Shown here: one piece after another, positions 37,801 to 45,071 of the stretch
Layout of the letters: each line of letters begins with the position of its first letter
Numbering within the stretch: the first letter of the stretch is position 1
Source of the DNA: Pseudomonas sp. efr-133-TYG-5
Lineage (GTDB): Bacteria; Pseudomonadota; Gammaproteobacteria; Pseudomonadales; Pseudomonadaceae
Assembly: GCF_030209175.1 (NCBI RefSeq)
Contig: NZ_JARVSM010000001.1
Span: 1-64,000 of the forward strand
Length of the DNA: 64,000 nucleotides
Reading direction: 5' to 3'
Translations under genes and position numbers: made by a program
The notes under the pieces: model-generated
What the model saw: only the letters and a program-made list of their open reading frames with translations
The model's database searches: none
Told to the model about the DNA's origin: nothing

Positions 37801-38353
37801 ACGCGTCTACGACACCTGGGGCAACGTCACCCTGTCGCCGTCGGTGCCGAGCACCGGCGCCGGTATCGCCACGCTCAATCCGATTGCCGAGGTGGCCCCG
37901 GGTGACATCGACCTGATCGCGCCGCTGGGCACCATCGATGCCGGCGAGGCGGGGATTCGTGTCTCGGGCAACGTCAACATCGCCGCCCTGACCGTGGTCA
38001 ACGCCGCCAACATCTCGGTGCAGGGCAAGGCGACCGGTGTTCCGGTGGTGGCGGCGGTCAACACCGGCGCGATCACCTCGGCCAGTTCCGCCGCATCCTC
38101 GGCGACTCAGGCCGCCGAAGACGTTGCCCGCCAGCAGCAGGCCGCATCGCGGCAAAACCAGGCTTCGGTGTTCACCGTGCAGGTGCTGAGCTTCGGCAAC
38201 GAACAACTGGCACCGACACGCGATGGCGCCAGCCGTGCGCCGGCACCGGGGTACAACCCCGACAGCCCGGTGCAGGTGCTGGGGGCAGGGGTGCTGGATG
38301 AACAGGCGAAGCAGCAGCTGACCGAGGAGGAGCGCGGCCAGCTGACGCTCTGA
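25856..38353 (+). CDS. pdtA: Giant FHA-type exoprotein, PdtA homologue
   Basis: About 4165 residues, almost the size of P. aeruginosa PdtA (PA0690), which is phosphate-starvation induced and secreted by two-partner secretion. An extended signal peptide covers about residues 1-44. The TPS/haemagglutination domain spans about 120-380, with NRNGIVFSG near residue 220. Thousands of residues of beta-helix-type repeats follow. A DUF3739-like C-terminal region lies at about 3900-4130, ending in an Ala/Gln-rich tail. Cysteines are rare but clustered (CATPSC near 2015; four near 3020-3067). I prefer ATG 25856, ten bases after AAAAGGA, to GTG 25829. The transporter gene pdtB, found two genes downstream in PAO1, is absent from this window. 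A terminator follows. Confidence 0.92.
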   Translation: MLARPSRRGTRVQPQHEGVEPALWLLKPLAQAIALCLVAGSAEAATAFSSGWFAAKGAAQQAAATRPGVGGLPGMTPPLAQQQKANQQLQRSIQTLNNTVAAIAAQQAAQAAGRAAALGSVQFVPDGLGEGGLKVDNSLTQGWQNAKGPQQTQVDGKTTVKIEQTADKAILNWETFNVGRNTTVEFAQQANWAVLNRVNDPSARASQIQGQIKADGTVMLINRNGIVFSGTSQVNVRNLVAAAANITDIQFRDRGLYFDSSASQPTFTDAAGKVLVERGAAIATAAPATSTDAGGYALLLGSEVQNDGSINTAKGQTVLGAGDRFYIRKGAGTEGNAFSTTFGNEVTPGFKAASTAGKVSNNGLIQAATGDITLTGHEVVQNGVLLSSTSVATRGTIHLLNPVSDSQGSVTLGQGSATAVMLDSSDLSALDSQHQAALTGVGPNNRIRSDQSRIDIQSGGSVEFQNGSITLATGGQVAVAAQRRSVVRDGALIDVSGAIGVKVAMASNNIKINVQGNEQRDAAGNRDNAALNSNDVWVDVRDLVYVPAGTNGYATDRWYTAGGLLEVGGYLGTQGHSVGEWMAQGGTVGFAGTDVVTEKGSLINLSGGTLDVQSGEIRQSWLRGADGRLYELSKAPGDLLYSGLYKGYEDSSERWGQTRYYYNPLIAPTTRQESGYSVGRDAGQLVIGTRSAVLDGQLLGEAYQGERQTQAPRAALDGYQQSQTAQARRAQLIVGSYDPAYVAAAGGLLYGLNPLLDRVSIDHNVAPGDAVALTDAVPSARSGSLVLDAETLNGWQLGALKVAAREQIDVNSALRVDAGGDITLYGPQVQVGADLTARGGSLHLGNVLYQLNTDKAEDTRLTAQPGRDTRVQIDAGVRLDTRGLWSNLRTNPDDTASLAWLNGGVISIRSSGDIQVAAGSLLDVSSGAALMANGKTRGGKGGDVTLESSAISAPGDSRLILDGAVRGHGVTGGGNLLLQAAAIVIGQTAEKPASNTLQLSPQLFGQGFSAYNLIGLNGLSVAEDTAVDVTMPVYRFADAAAGLASGADPQAALQVWTPTLFQENPTQGRLTQRAGASVTLQAGASLRNLIEPASSALVLGQGSRISVDPGQRINLRGPGQITLEGQLDAWGGTIDIRQQQFAGIDPSSSDQVAEPNAHQRSILIGEHAVLDVAGRANTAVDALGRVYGQVARGGSLIIGGEIDAKKITATAADAFVIVRDGARLEASGAAATLDVAGQGPTRVASDGGRITLSSYNGLHIDGSLRAAAGGAGAAGGKLEVILDSPLYRDTASNDVRAPREMIISQTYQPADENAPLPYGQSRLSAERLMSGGFGSLALMSNGFLSFDGDVDLRVDQSLSLYAGVLSVAEQGQENARVNLAAPYLRLSGIGQYFTNVGLIRPLIQNTAASQLPVPLAAAQFQATADLLDVGNSLSFGASGAILQLGGPAATASRRGFDQVTLDSRGDLRFLAPTDSRTKTQLWTPGDLTLAARQIYPASGVTADVRVGFRRADLVTTPARTLRISGHGSAPDALPYSVFGQLNLYAGYIEQGGVLRAPLGLITLGDDVLTKTEEVHLLPGSVTSVSGAGLVMPYGGTTDGIDYRYNGKSVVLIGVSGNTAGVTLLSRYVDVQDGALIDLSGGGDLRGAGFVSGRGGSTDARYNPLVRNAADGTFSLPGLASNPVYAIVPGSQSLYAPMLAEAGAVDPRIGQQITIGAGVPGLAAGTYTLLPSTFALLPGAFRVEVNGQAAPGVVDTALRLRNGSWTASGVMSVANTGVRDSLASQVILTAADVLRRYSQYNESSFADFIRSDAARRGVPLAQAPADAKSLNLQLSDGGRRDIALDFNGQVLFGAATGGVSGSATVHGSAGASFEILGAGRARTEGFSGVSLYADSLNRLGAGRLVIGATPTVDYVSAGNIVDFKGATSNITLRAGALLAAPEVMLWSNSASGAITVEAGAGINTLGYGSAPYDSTKGFVYQPGAASLLVVSNGWNNVLAPALGDNSRSSGSIRIGTCATPSCAEPALLYSKGSITAATDKQFALGETVRFGTRQLSLSVGAVNAGSAEALAQAGDKVPTGLILNQQVLDRLLRGDSQFGAPALETLGLTTRDAFNFYGSVTLDTLDPVSGQSKLQNFMLSTPAIYGLGESTDVATLRTANLIWNGAVQAPGAVIAGGAGTGRGTLDIQAQRIEFGYGAYTQPSGTSENDRLTLGFANVNLSASERMTANHKGSLAVYQAQGAYDPVSGYAYSGGNLNLRTPLLTGEAASVNLLKAGERLTLSGAGATAAADALGAQLTLEARDVALDSRIALASGKLLVKAEQELSLGAAAMLDLAGRVLPFNDVSKYSWGGDVLLHSSQGSIRQAVGSQIDLLAQNNQAGSLSAVALGADAGVVDLQGRILGASSGHYDAGGTWVPYKAASVDIRAQQLGGDLSEQFAALNQRLNDGQVFGARSFQFKQGNLVIGDGLKAGEVNVSVDNGSLLVAGRIDASGERVGNIRLAAKTGLTLAGNAVLDAHGRVLRVDSYGQIIDAPNRAMVELNAGEGQLTLAAGTRIDLRHGTDAVVGSLPGQHDGRLRGTLELNAPRLGSDDIAIDASGALDIEGARSIGLNAVRRYSDAADGVDPAASGRPYQVIDQAYLNSLHGDSSAFIDAALGNANLLQGKLAGLRSSAYSDAFHLRPGVEIVSKSADGDLVVQGDIDLSGYRYASLNPHTQKTAVYGSGEAGSLVIRAGGNLDFYGSLNDGFAPPPATVDDAGWKLLPGIQPFGGDVIVPSAGVTLAEGTLFPPGVALNYDVPLQATVLAAGTLLPTEGTLAAPYTFSAGTVLAGAVHDAAGNLLYAAGTLLRDSLTLPAGSRLGAGIRLNDNTAMNALLWPKGVPLPGSYEADTQAIKGVRLSGALALLRGSLIPSMTDVVLADGTAFIELRPLDGDRQGRNWAVASMLPAGSASWSMRVVAGADLDAADTRLVKPVASDGHLLLADTHYGMKVTEKAPALVWGEGNLGGFTPGDPVPDEYKEWCDWAPNSCVSAPRWTWAPGNWMGMPDNSPMTDDDVLAWCGSFPELCVENKPGITVKTRTQMFSVLRTGSADLDVLAAGDVSMASPFGVYTAGTQSQDIDPRFNQPRGRLSDDGSVLGSADTDYEKLVNGGSDSLYQAWYPQWGGNLTVSAGGSVSGDVLGRRGLSNTLETREQVPSVGVGNWLWRQGTGNAEVPTAWWINFGSYATQPLPDQSVDTGAYLVGFTGFGTLGGGNISLQAGADGGMLRALGGSGADNLYPRGQGLVVAVGSTGRVGSDGRLQLTGGGDMDVRIGGSLNPSLNARAGRSGTLAPLHDLQGALINLRGAAQVSGGAMGGINLQYGSAAFLQDARETRPYDLFNATVGSASGGLVLIPGDSGMRINTRGDLVLGGAADPGRVRLQNSTPFTTAAGVEYAGGGLSAFSLWTDHTAIDLFSAGGNLTPSTQMAELVTGSMRPVEGSNSSPTDGRYVFPSILRAVAAQGSIYAGPSAAYGAISGLFPAKGYSLLLAPSNAGQLELLAGDSIYAGGYAINQSGASLSALATPFAPAYNGFANTVSSQPVMSNYGRDGIGASKNVRYPLFAFGADSYSGTTTPQAPARFYALSGDLVGVRSGETLSFNISKRTWYEAAGPVWMLAGRDIVASGSNLGQATAAPTEMAGNVEQIASTGNLFIHNDPRDVSRVAAGRDILYSSFDIAGPGLLDINAGRNMLMEDRAAITSLGPLTAGDNRPGASIVLQAGAGAQGPDYSRFIARYLNPQNLASADTALSAQPGKVAKTYLGELRSWLTLGYGFSGSEEQAPAFFAALPASAQAIFARQVYFAELRAAGLEYNDADGPRKGSYLRGRNAIAALFPSTDVAGNPIRYDGDITLYGGAGVKTLFGGDIQMLTPGGGQVFGIEGAAPPSTAGIITQGQGNIQLYSQGSILLGQSRIMTTFGGSILGWSAEGDINAGRGSKTTVVYTPPKRVYDTWGNVTLSPSVPSTGAGIATLNPIAEVAPGDIDLIAPLGTIDAGEAGIRVSGNVNIAALTVVNAANISVQGKATGVPVVAAVNTGAITSASSAASSATQAAEDVARQQQAASRQNQASVFTVQVLSFGNEQLAPTRDGASRAPAPGYNPDSPVQVLGAGVLDEQAKQQLTEEERGQLTL

Positions 38354-38375
38354 CGGACTCTCGTGCAGTACGTTC

Positions 38376-38403
38376 GGGCGGCCTTTGGGTCGCCCTTTTT
38401 TTT
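38376..38403 (+). terminator. Intrinsic terminator after pdtA
   Basis: GGGCG with CC and GG inner pairs closes on CGCCC (38376-38395), followed by eight T. It lies 22 bases after the pdtA stop. Confidence 0.85.
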
Positions 38404-38497
38404 CCTGAGCCGGCGGTCGACGCGGCGCCGGGTTGCTCGCAGCGCAGGCAGCGCGTTAGCCTCTGCGGCCTGACGCTTACGCGCAATCACCAGTGCC

Positions 38498-39223
38498 ATG
38501 ACGGGAAGACGATCCTTGAACATCTACGCCCCGAGCTTCTGGCCCAACGCCCCGGGCATCGACCACAGCGCAGCCACGCTGGCGCTCGACGCGCTGTTGC
38601 CAGCTGCAGGCAGTACGACGCTGGCGTTTTTCGACCAGCAGGACGCACTGCATGTCGGCGACGCTATCGGTGTCCTCTGGTGCCCGACCGTATCGGATTT
38701 GAATGGCTGGAGTGAACAGCCTTCGGAAATTGCCGCGAGTTATCTGTTGTCGGCGACGGTCGTCAGTGCCGGCCGTGCGGCGCAGCCATGCGCCCGAGAC
38801 CCGAATTTTGTTCATCGGGGGAAGCTTGAGTACGATTTGCAGATTCACTCGCGCGAACGCCTGATACCGGCGCTGCAAGCAACGCAGCCGGACAGCGGCA
38901 CGTGGCGCCTGCAGACAATCGGAACGCCGAACGGCAGTTTGCTGGCCTGGGATGAGATTGTCTGGGCGGGCCAGGCAACCGTCGAAGGGCTCATCTACCT
39001 GGCGGCCACGACGCGCTACGAGACCTATCTGGAGCTGCTGATCGAACCGGACGGTGATTCATTTACCGGGCTGTTTTCTTTGCACATGAGCCCCGGCGGG
39101 GCCGATTACGGCCTGGGGCGAAGACACTTCAGCAGCGATGAGCTGCGTGCGGTCAGGCATGCACTGGCGCTCGCCAAGCCGTTGCACGATACCCAGCCCG
39201 CGTACCTCACTGCCGGCGAGTGA
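38498..39223 (+). CDS. Hypothetical soluble protein
   Basis: A 241-residue protein without signal peptide or membrane segment. It may start at ATG 38498 or at TTG 38516 (MNIYAPSFWPNAPG), the latter preceded by GGGAAG. It is rich in Trp, Tyr and acidic residues. I see no known domain. It lies alone between the pdtA terminator and the minus-strand DUF2986 gene. In PAO1 the pdtA neighbour is a Phd-like gene and pdtB, so this is a different, lineage-specific downstream region. Function unknown. Confidence 0.65.
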   Translation: MTGRRSLNIYAPSFWPNAPGIDHSAATLALDALLPAAGSTTLAFFDQQDALHVGDAIGVLWCPTVSDLNGWSEQPSEIAASYLLSATVVSAGRAAQPCARDPNFVHRGKLEYDLQIHSRERLIPALQATQPDSGTWRLQTIGTPNGSLLAWDEIVWAGQATVEGLIYLAATTRYETYLELLIEPDGDSFTGLFSLHMSPGGADYGLGRRHFSSDELRAVRHALALAKPLHDTQPAYLTAGE

Positions 39224-39256
39224 AGGGAGGGCTGAGATGGCGGGGAAGTGCGCCGA

Positions 39257-39424
39257 CTACTTCGCTTCGCTCTCGGAAGACGCGCTGGTTTCTGCAGCGG
39301 CCTCGGCAGCCAGCTTCAAGCGTTCGGCCTTGCTGATGTATTTCGGCTTCTTGGGCGCCAGTTTGGCGCTGGCCTTCTTGGCTTTTTCCTTGAACAGCTG
39401 CTGCAGTTTTTTCTGACGGTTCAT
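39257..39424 (-). CDS. DUF2986 small basic protein
   Basis: A 55-residue protein starting MNRQKKLQQLFKEKAKKAS with KPKYISKAERLKLAAEA, the pattern of DUF2986 in gammaproteobacteria. The first half is lysine-rich and the second helical and acidic. The true start is ATG 39424; the upstream extension of the frame is not coding-like. Function unknown. The gap 39425-39813 between this gene and msrA shows no other gene. Confidence 0.75.
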   Translation of the reverse strand: MNRQKKLQQLFKEKAKKASAKLAPKKPKYISKAERLKLAAEAAAETSASSESEAK

Positions 39425-39813
39425 GTTGTCTCTCGGTTTGATGAGGTGGGCTGTGCGTCGGCGCGCTGAAAGGGCAGCGCCGCCGGCGCCGGATCGCTTC
39501 CGCCGTGGGACTGCGCCACGGGTTGCGGCTGCAGATGAACAGGAGATTGATCCAATAGATGGCGAGTCGTGCGCGCGGGATAGCCCATGCCGAGTTGCCG
39601 CGTCGGCCGCGGCAAGACGAGTTGGGCGTATGGTAAGGGTGAAAGAGTAAAGTGGCCAGACGGTTTTGCTGGCGGCTGCGCACGTCTTCGAGCCGACGCG
39701 GCTGGTTGTGCGCCGAGCCGTTCGAGGGTATTTATCCGCGGCCACCTTGGAATCGGCCAACGCGCCCTCATAACAGGCGCACCACCCAACCACTCTCAGG
39801 GGAAGGACTGACC

Positions 39814-40320
39814 ATGACCAACCAAACCGAAACCGCCATTCTTGCCGGCGGCTGCTTCTGGGGCATGCAGGACCTGCTGCGACGCTATCCCGGCGTGCTG
39901 CACACCCGGGTCGGCTACACCGGCGGCGATGTGCCGAACGCGACCTATCGCAACCATGGCAATCACGCCGAAGCCATCGAGATCGTCTTCGACCCGGCGC
40001 TGATCAGCTATCGGCAGATCCTCGAGTTCTTCTTCCAGATCCACGACCCGAGCACTCCCAACCGCCAGGGCAACGACCGCGGCCCGAGCTATCGTTCGGC
40101 GATCTACTACCTCAACGAGGAACAGCGCGATATCGCCGAGGACACCGCGGCGGACGTCGACGCTTCCGGCCTGTGGCCAGGCCGCGTGGTCACCGAAATC
40201 GAACCGGCGGGGCCGTTCTGGGAGGCGGAACCGGAGCACCAGGATTACCTGGAGCGCATCCCCAACGGCTACACCTGTCACTTCATCCGGCCGAACTGGA
40301 AATTGCCCAAGCGCGGTTGA
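39814..40320 (+). CDS. msrA: Peptide-methionine (S)-S-oxide reductase MsrA
   Basis: A 168-residue cytoplasmic repair enzyme that reduces methionine-S-sulfoxide using thioredoxin. The catalytic motif GCFWG contains Cys14. [22 protein letters not shown] and [19 protein letters not shown] are family hallmarks, and a further Cys in the C-terminal YTCHF could act in recycling. ATG 39814 follows GGGGAAGGA; the longer frame is not used. This shorter type coexists in many pseudomonads with a longer MsrA. It is monocistronic. Confidence 0.95.
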   Translation: MTNQTETAILAGGCFWGMQDLLRRYPGVLHTRVGYTGGDVPNATYRNHGNHAEAIEIVFDPALISYRQILEFFFQIHDPSTPNRQGNDRGPSYRSAIYYLNEEQRDIAEDTAADVDASGLWPGRVVTEIEPAGPFWEAEPEHQDYLERIPNGYTCHFIRPNWKLPKRG

Positions 40321-40555
40321 TAGCCGGCCGCGTCAGCCGCCTGGCGCTGCGTGATACTCAGCGTTTTGCGCCAGGCGTGAAATCTGATTTGCGGGTGTTG
40401 CGATTGAGGACGGGGGCAAGCGTGATGGTTCATGCCGTTGCCTGAATGGCTGATGGCCAGGACAGTCGATCTACATTTTCACGCTTGCGGCTGAAAAACC
40501 ACGGGAGTTCTCGATAGCGCAACGAGTCCTCCCGTCCTGTTCGCCGATCGGCGGG

Positions 40556-41779
40556 TCATGTGGTCAGGAGAGGCGCGTCAATCTCGTTCTCTGGCAGCGC
40601 AATATGGCTGTCACCCGGGGTCAGAATGACTTTTCGGCAATCGTCTTCTTTCTTGTCAAAGATCTTGTAGCCTTCCGCGGCCTGCTCCAGTGACAGCCGA
40701 TGGCTGATGATGACCTCCGGTGCAAGGCGGCCCGTCTCGATATGCCCGAGGAGTTCGGGAAGAAAGCGGTGCACATGGGTCTGGCCCATTTTGAAGGTCA
40801 GCCCTTTGTCGAAAGCGTCGCCGAACAGGAAGCCGTGAATGAACCCGGAGTACACGCCCGGGACACTGACGGTGCCACCTCTTCTGACAGCCGCAATGCA
40901 CTGACGCAAGGCCTTGCCACTGCTGCCTTCGAGCTTGAGCGTCGCGAGTACGGTTTCCGTGGTGCTGCCCTTGGCTTCAAAGCCAACCGCATCGACGACG
41001 CCATCGACCCCGCGCATGCCTTTGGTCTGCCTGATGATCGTATCGGCAGGATCGTCGTCCTCATCGAAGTTGATCGGAATCACCCCATAGGTTTTCTGCG
41101 CGTAAGCCAGGCGATAAGGGTGGTGATCGACCATGAATATCTGTTCGGCGCCGAGCATCCTTGCACAGGCTGCGCTCAACAAGCCGACGGGACCTGCGCC
41201 ATAGATCGCGATGCTGGAACCGTTGCCAATGCCGGTGTTGGTAACCGCCTGATAGGCCGTTGGCAGAATGTCAGACAGGAACAGCACTTTTTCATCCGAC
41301 AGCGTACCTGGCACCTTGAAGGGGCCGGTGTTGGCTTTCGGCACACGCACGTATTCTGCCTGCCCGCCAGGCACACCGCCGTACATATGACTGAAGCCGA
41401 AGAGCGCAGCCCCCGGTGGGATCGCCTTTTTATTGATGATTGCCCCACGCCCGGTATTGGTTGTTTCACAGGCAGCGAAGAGATCCATCGCGCAGAAAAA
41501 ACAACTGCCGCAGGCAATCACAAACGGGATCACCACGCGGTCGCCGGGTTGCACGGCGGTGACCGCCGAACCGGTTTCCTCGACGATGCCCATGAATTCA
41601 TGGCCGAAGATATCGCCATGTTCGACCGTCGGAATTTTGCCTCGATACAGGTGCAGGTCGGATCCGCAAATGGCTGTGGCGGTGACCCGCAGAATGATGT
41701 CGTCACTGTCCTCAATGACCGGATCGGCAACGGTATCGACTTTGACGCTGTGTGCGCCGTGATAGGTGAGTGCTCTCAT
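40556..41779 (-). CDS. Zinc-dependent alcohol dehydrogenase (MDR family)
   Basis: A 407-residue medium-chain dehydrogenase. Likely catalytic zinc ligands are Cys38 (ICGSD) and His60-Glu61 (GHE). The structural zinc cysteines are C90, C93, C96 and C104. The nucleotide-binding motif is YGAGPVGLL. The pattern is close to glutathione-independent formaldehyde dehydrogenase-like and threonine dehydrogenase-like members, so an aldehyde or alcohol substrate with NAD is expected. The true substrate cannot be named. It is upstream of, and opposite to, nothing obviously related. The gap 40321-40555 holds only a hairpin (CCTGGCGC/GCGCCAGG near 40340-40377) without a T run. Confidence 0.88.
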   Translation of the reverse strand: MRALTYHGAHSVKVDTVADPVIEDSDDIILRVTATAICGSDLHLYRGKIPTVEHGDIFGHEFMGIVEETGSAVTAVQPGDRVVIPFVIACGSCFFCAMDLFAACETTNTGRGAIINKKAIPPGAALFGFSHMYGGVPGGQAEYVRVPKANTGPFKVPGTLSDEKVLFLSDILPTAYQAVTNTGIGNGSSIAIYGAGPVGLLSAACARMLGAEQIFMVDHHPYRLAYAQKTYGVIPINFDEDDDPADTIIRQTKGMRGVDGVVDAVGFEAKGSTTETVLATLKLEGSSGKALRQCIAAVRRGGTVSVPGVYSGFIHGFLFGDAFDKGLTFKMGQTHVHRFLPELLGHIETGRLAPEVIISHRLSLEQAAEGYKIFDKKEDDCRKVILTPGDSHIALPENEIDAPLLTT

Positions 41780-41902
41780 GACGTCTTACCTGACTTCAGC
41801 TGGATGGTAAGTGGGAGAGGAGCAGGGGCGAAGGTAAGTTCAGAATGATGCAGATGCAGATGACTGGCGGTTGACGGCGGCAGGTCCATTTCGACGGGAG
41901 CG

Positions 41903-42160
41903 TCAGTCCTGAATGTTGTTGTTCTTTTTTCCGGCGAAGTTTTTTCTGAGCCCACGAAGGTTCATCAGGAACAGACAAATCTGCAGAACGATCAATGCAC
42001 TGGCCCCGGCATAGGCTCCCCATATCACCCAAAGCACGTTGCTCAGGCCGAAGCATACGAAGCCAATCATGCGGCGCCCTGGTCGTTGCGACCCGATCAG
42101 CCATGCCGCAAGGACGGTCACAAGCATTGCAGGCCATTGAATCAAATCCAGATAAATCAA
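41903..42160 (-). CDS. Small integral membrane protein
   Basis: An 85-residue protein starting at TTG 42160 with GGGAG seven bases upstream. Three hydrophobic helices are visible (about residues 7-22, 32-48 and 53-67), and the C-terminus is basic (KNFAGKKNNN). No family is recognised; a SemiSWEET or PQ-loop-like small carrier is only a guess. It ends upstream of the alcohol dehydrogenase on the same strand, 123 bases away. Confidence 0.6.
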   Translation of the reverse strand: MIYLDLIQWPAMLVTVLAAWLIGSQRPGRRMIGFVCFGLSNVLWVIWGAYAGASALIVLQICLFLMNLRGLRKNFAGKKNNNIQD

Positions 42161-42186
42161 GATTCACTCCCGAACGTGTCATGTCT

Positions 42187-42648
42187 TCAGCTGTTCAACG
42201 ACATCGGCTTGGCGCCACCGGCAGGCAAGCCAAACAGCTTGCGTACCGCGTTGAGAAACGCACCGTAAGGTCGTCCGAGGCAGAGCATCATCACGGCCGC
42301 GCCAAGCGTGCCGCGCAGCAGGCCGGCACCCGATGCGCCACTGAAGGCAATGATCGCCGCATAGATGGGCACCTGGAAACTGACCAGGGCGATGCTGTCC
42401 CAGAGCATTTTCGACAGCCGACGCTCACTGGCGCGCTGCATCAACCAGTCTCGCCATACACCGTAGGGCCGCGCGACGGGCACCATCAGCAGCGCCCCGA
42501 GCAGGCGAGCATGCAGCACCTGATCCCAGGACATGCCGGCGATGAACCGTTCATTGAGGATGCCGGTGGTGGTGAAAAACACAATCAGCGCGGTGGTGTC
42601 CGCGATAAACGCGGTGCGGCGCGTTGGCTGTCGCGAGTGTTGAGGCAA
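42187..42648 (-). CDS. alaE: L-alanine exporter AlaE-like protein
   Basis: About 153 residues from TTG 42648 (GGGAGA upstream), close to E. coli AlaE (149). The frame opens at 42765 but the added N-terminus looks non-coding. The AlaE pattern is present: ADTTALIVFF at the start, FIAGMSWDQVLHARLLGALL, VARPYGVWRDWLMQRA, FQVPIYAAI and a final GRPYGAFLNAVRKLFG. Four membrane helices are expected. The family exports L-alanine and protects against intracellular accumulation. The gene is followed on the same strand by the small membrane protein 26 bases downstream, so the two may be co-transcribed. Confidence 0.85.
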   Translation of the reverse strand: MPQHSRQPTRRTAFIADTTALIVFFTTTGILNERFIAGMSWDQVLHARLLGALLMVPVARPYGVWRDWLMQRASERRLSKMLWDSIALVSFQVPIYAAIIAFSGASGAGLLRGTLGAAVMMLCLGRPYGAFLNAVRKLFGLPAGGAKPMSLNS

Positions 42649-42865
42649 ATGGATCTCCCGGTGTGCTTGAACAACCTGATTCGAGGCCTGCTGCAGCTCA
42701 TCGGTAGGATGCTCGGCACACCGTATCGGTTCAAACCGGTGAATTTGCCGGGCCGAAAGCTGCACCGCAGGGGTCAGGGGTCGGTCGGTTTTATCGCGAT
42801 CGTTGCTGGGCGTCTACTCTGAACGCGCAAGCGGAACTTTCTGGGTAATCGCGTGGAGCAGTGGC

Positions 42866-43645
42866 ATGTACACGAACTGGAGTGGTCAGGTGGCATTGGT
42901 CAGTGGGGCGGGCAGCGCACAGGGGATTGGCCTGGCCATTGCGCGCAAGCTTGGCGATCTGGGCGCAAAGTTGGTCATCACCGGCAGCAGTCCCCGTATC
43001 CTTGATCGCGTCGCGCAATTGCGTGCGGCAGGTTATGAGGTGCAGGGGCGGGCTGCGGATCTCACCCGACCCGATGAGGTCGACGCACTGGTGGCCTGGG
43101 CGCAAGCGCTATGGGGGCGGATCGACGTGCTGGTGAACAACGCCGGCATGGCGATTCAGGGTGAAGGCGAATCGTTCGCTGACCTGGCTGATATGAGCGT
43201 CGAGGTGTGGAACACCGCCATCGCCCGTAATCTGACCAGTGCATTTTTGCTGACCCGGGCGGTGTTGCCGGGCATGCAGCAGCGCCGTTACGGACGCATC
43301 GTGCAGATCAGCTCGACCACGGGCACCCGCGTCAGCAACCCGGGCGAGGCCGCGTATGCCGCGGCGAAAGCGGGGATGGTGGGCATGAACATGAGCCTGG
43401 CGCTGGAAGTCGCGCCCTACGGCATTACCGTGAACGCCGTGGCTCCCGGGTGGATCGCGACGGCGTCCAGCACCGCCGAGGAAATGACCGCCGCACAGTA
43501 TGTGCCCGTAGGGCGTGCCGGCAGGCCTGACGAGGTCGCGGCGGCGGTGGCTTTTCTTGCGTCGCCGGAGTCCAGCTACATTACCGGCGAGCTTCTGGTG
43601 GTCGATGGCGGCAATTGTCTTTCCGAGAACAAAGGGCCGCGTTGA
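42866..43645 (+). CDS. SDR-family oxidoreductase
   Basis: A 259-residue classical short-chain dehydrogenase/reductase. The cofactor motif is [10 protein letters not shown] (a variant of TGxxxGxG), NNAG lies near residue 91, and the catalytic Ser is followed by a YAAAK motif near residue 171. The end [11 protein letters not shown] is typical of FabG-like members. It starts at ATG 42866; the frame opens at 42803. The substrate is unknown. It stands alone between the alanine exporter gene and an AraC regulator on the opposite strand. Confidence 0.88.
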   Translation: MYTNWSGQVALVSGAGSAQGIGLAIARKLGDLGAKLVITGSSPRILDRVAQLRAAGYEVQGRAADLTRPDEVDALVAWAQALWGRIDVLVNNAGMAIQGEGESFADLADMSVEVWNTAIARNLTSAFLLTRAVLPGMQQRRYGRIVQISSTTGTRVSNPGEAAYAAAKAGMVGMNMSLALEVAPYGITVNAVAPGWIATASSTAEEMTAAQYVPVGRAGRPDEVAAAVAFLASPESSYITGELLVVDGGNCLSENKGPR

Positions 43646-43747
43646 GGTTGTGGCAGCGGCTATCCCCTCGGCAGAGCGGATTGACCCGTTTGAGTCGTTC
43701 AGGGTTGCCGGCAGCGCTGTGGGGATCGGCGAGGACAGCCAGGCGAC

Positions 43748-44665
43748 TCACGCAGGACGGCGAGCCCGTGTGGTGTCCCGGGAGGGCGGACAGCCGAACT
43801 GGCGGCTGTATTCGCGACTGAATTGCGACGGGCTTTCGTAGCCCACTCGGTAACAGGCGCTCGCCACATCCAGGCCTTCGCCGAGCAGCAAGCGGCGGGC
43901 TTCCTGCAGGCGCAGCTGCTTCTGATATTGCAGCGGGCTCATGGCCGTCACTGCCTTGAAGCGGTGATGCAAGGTCGAGCTGCCCAAATTGGCCACGCGG
44001 GCAAGTTCTTCGATGCGCAAGGGTTGCGTGTAGTGGTTGTTCAGCCAGTCGATCGCCCGCGTCACCCGCCGAGTCTGCGAGTCACCGAGGGCCAGCTCAT
44101 ACAGGCGACTCCCATGCACACCGCGCAGCAGGCGGTAATACAGCTCGCGCAGGACGAGCGGCGCCAGCATGCCGATGTCCCGCGGCGTCTCCAGCAGCCG
44201 CACCAGGCGCAGCATGGTTTCCAGCAACGGCACATCGACTTGTTCGAGGAACAGCCCGCGTTCCGGCTCGTCCGGAACGCCCGTTGGTGGAGCTTCTGCG
44301 ATGACCTGGGCGATCTCCGTGGGCTCGAAATCGAGCCGGATGCACAGGTAGGGCGCCTGCGGACTGGCAATCAATACACGACCCGACACCGGCAGGGTGA
44401 CCGATACCACCAGGTAACTGAGCGGGTCGTACAGGTAATGCTCTTCAGCCAGGCCGACTTCTTTCTGCCCTTGGACGATCAGGCAAAGTGCCGGTTTGTG
44501 GACGGTATGGATCAGCTCCGAGGGCGTGTCGAAACGAATGACATGCAGCGGGGCGATGGCGGTCTCATAGACGCCGGGGGCCGTAAACCGTTGGGTCAGC
44601 AGGCGGACCAGTTCATCACGGTAGACGGCGGTGTTCTGCAGGATGAAAGCGTCGGTTTTTTCCAT
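43748..44665 (-). CDS. AraC-family regulator with AraC_N domain
   Basis: A 305-residue regulator. An N-terminal AraC_N (PF06719-type) cupin-like domain covers about residues 25-175 (HTVHKPALCLIVQGQKEVGL). Two helix-turn-helix motifs at about 200-295 (LRIEELARVANLGSSTLHHR and VASACYRVGYESPSQFSREY) form the DNA-binding part. The start is ATG 44665. It is divergent from the SDR gene at 45072, which it most likely controls. This pairing of AraC_N regulators with oxidoreductase genes is common. The 406-base gap between them should contain the operator, but no clear repeat was identified. Confidence 0.88.
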   Translation of the reverse strand: MEKTDAFILQNTAVYRDELVRLLTQRFTAPGVYETAIAPLHVIRFDTPSELIHTVHKPALCLIVQGQKEVGLAEEHYLYDPLSYLVVSVTLPVSGRVLIASPQAPYLCIRLDFEPTEIAQVIAEAPPTGVPDEPERGLFLEQVDVPLLETMLRLVRLLETPRDIGMLAPLVLRELYYRLLRGVHGSRLYELALGDSQTRRVTRAIDWLNNHYTQPLRIEELARVANLGSSTLHHRFKAVTAMSPLQYQKQLRLQEARRLLLGEGLDVASACYRVGYESPSQFSREYSRQFGCPPSRDTTRARRPA

Positions 44666-45071
44666 TTCAAGGCTCTCACAGGGGTTGGCGGTCACAGCTC
44701 AGCGCCATGGCCTGTGTCTGTCTCCCTGGCGTGTGCTCAGACTACGTCGTTGAACGCAGCGGTGTTAGGGCGATACTGCCGCAGACTTGCCTGATCCTCT
44801 TTGGCCCTTCGTTGAGGCTCATAGCTTTGATCGCTTGCCCACGGATGAAGCGCGTTGTTCACCGACGTGCGCGGGTGACGCACTCGCTCAGCGCCATCTG
44901 ACGCGGTTCTGCCGCTGTTGTTCACGCCGACACGAATAGGCAAGTGTTGCGCAGGTTTCGGCACGCGCCAACCCGGCCAGTGCCCTTAACCTTTTCGACG
45001 TACCCCGCAGCATCGACCGCGCCAACGGCGGTCGGAGCTGACATTCAATGCATGGCGCAGGAGATACGGAT

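Noticed and set aside
25736..38206. Several antisense frames of 400-1300 codons opposite pdtA
   Set aside because: They mirror the pdtA codons, contain no domains or ribosome sites and end where the sense gene changes composition.
40339..40378. Hairpin after msrA as terminator
   Set aside because: The stem CCTGGCGC/GCGCCAGG is good but the loop is long and no T run follows, so it is not called a terminator.
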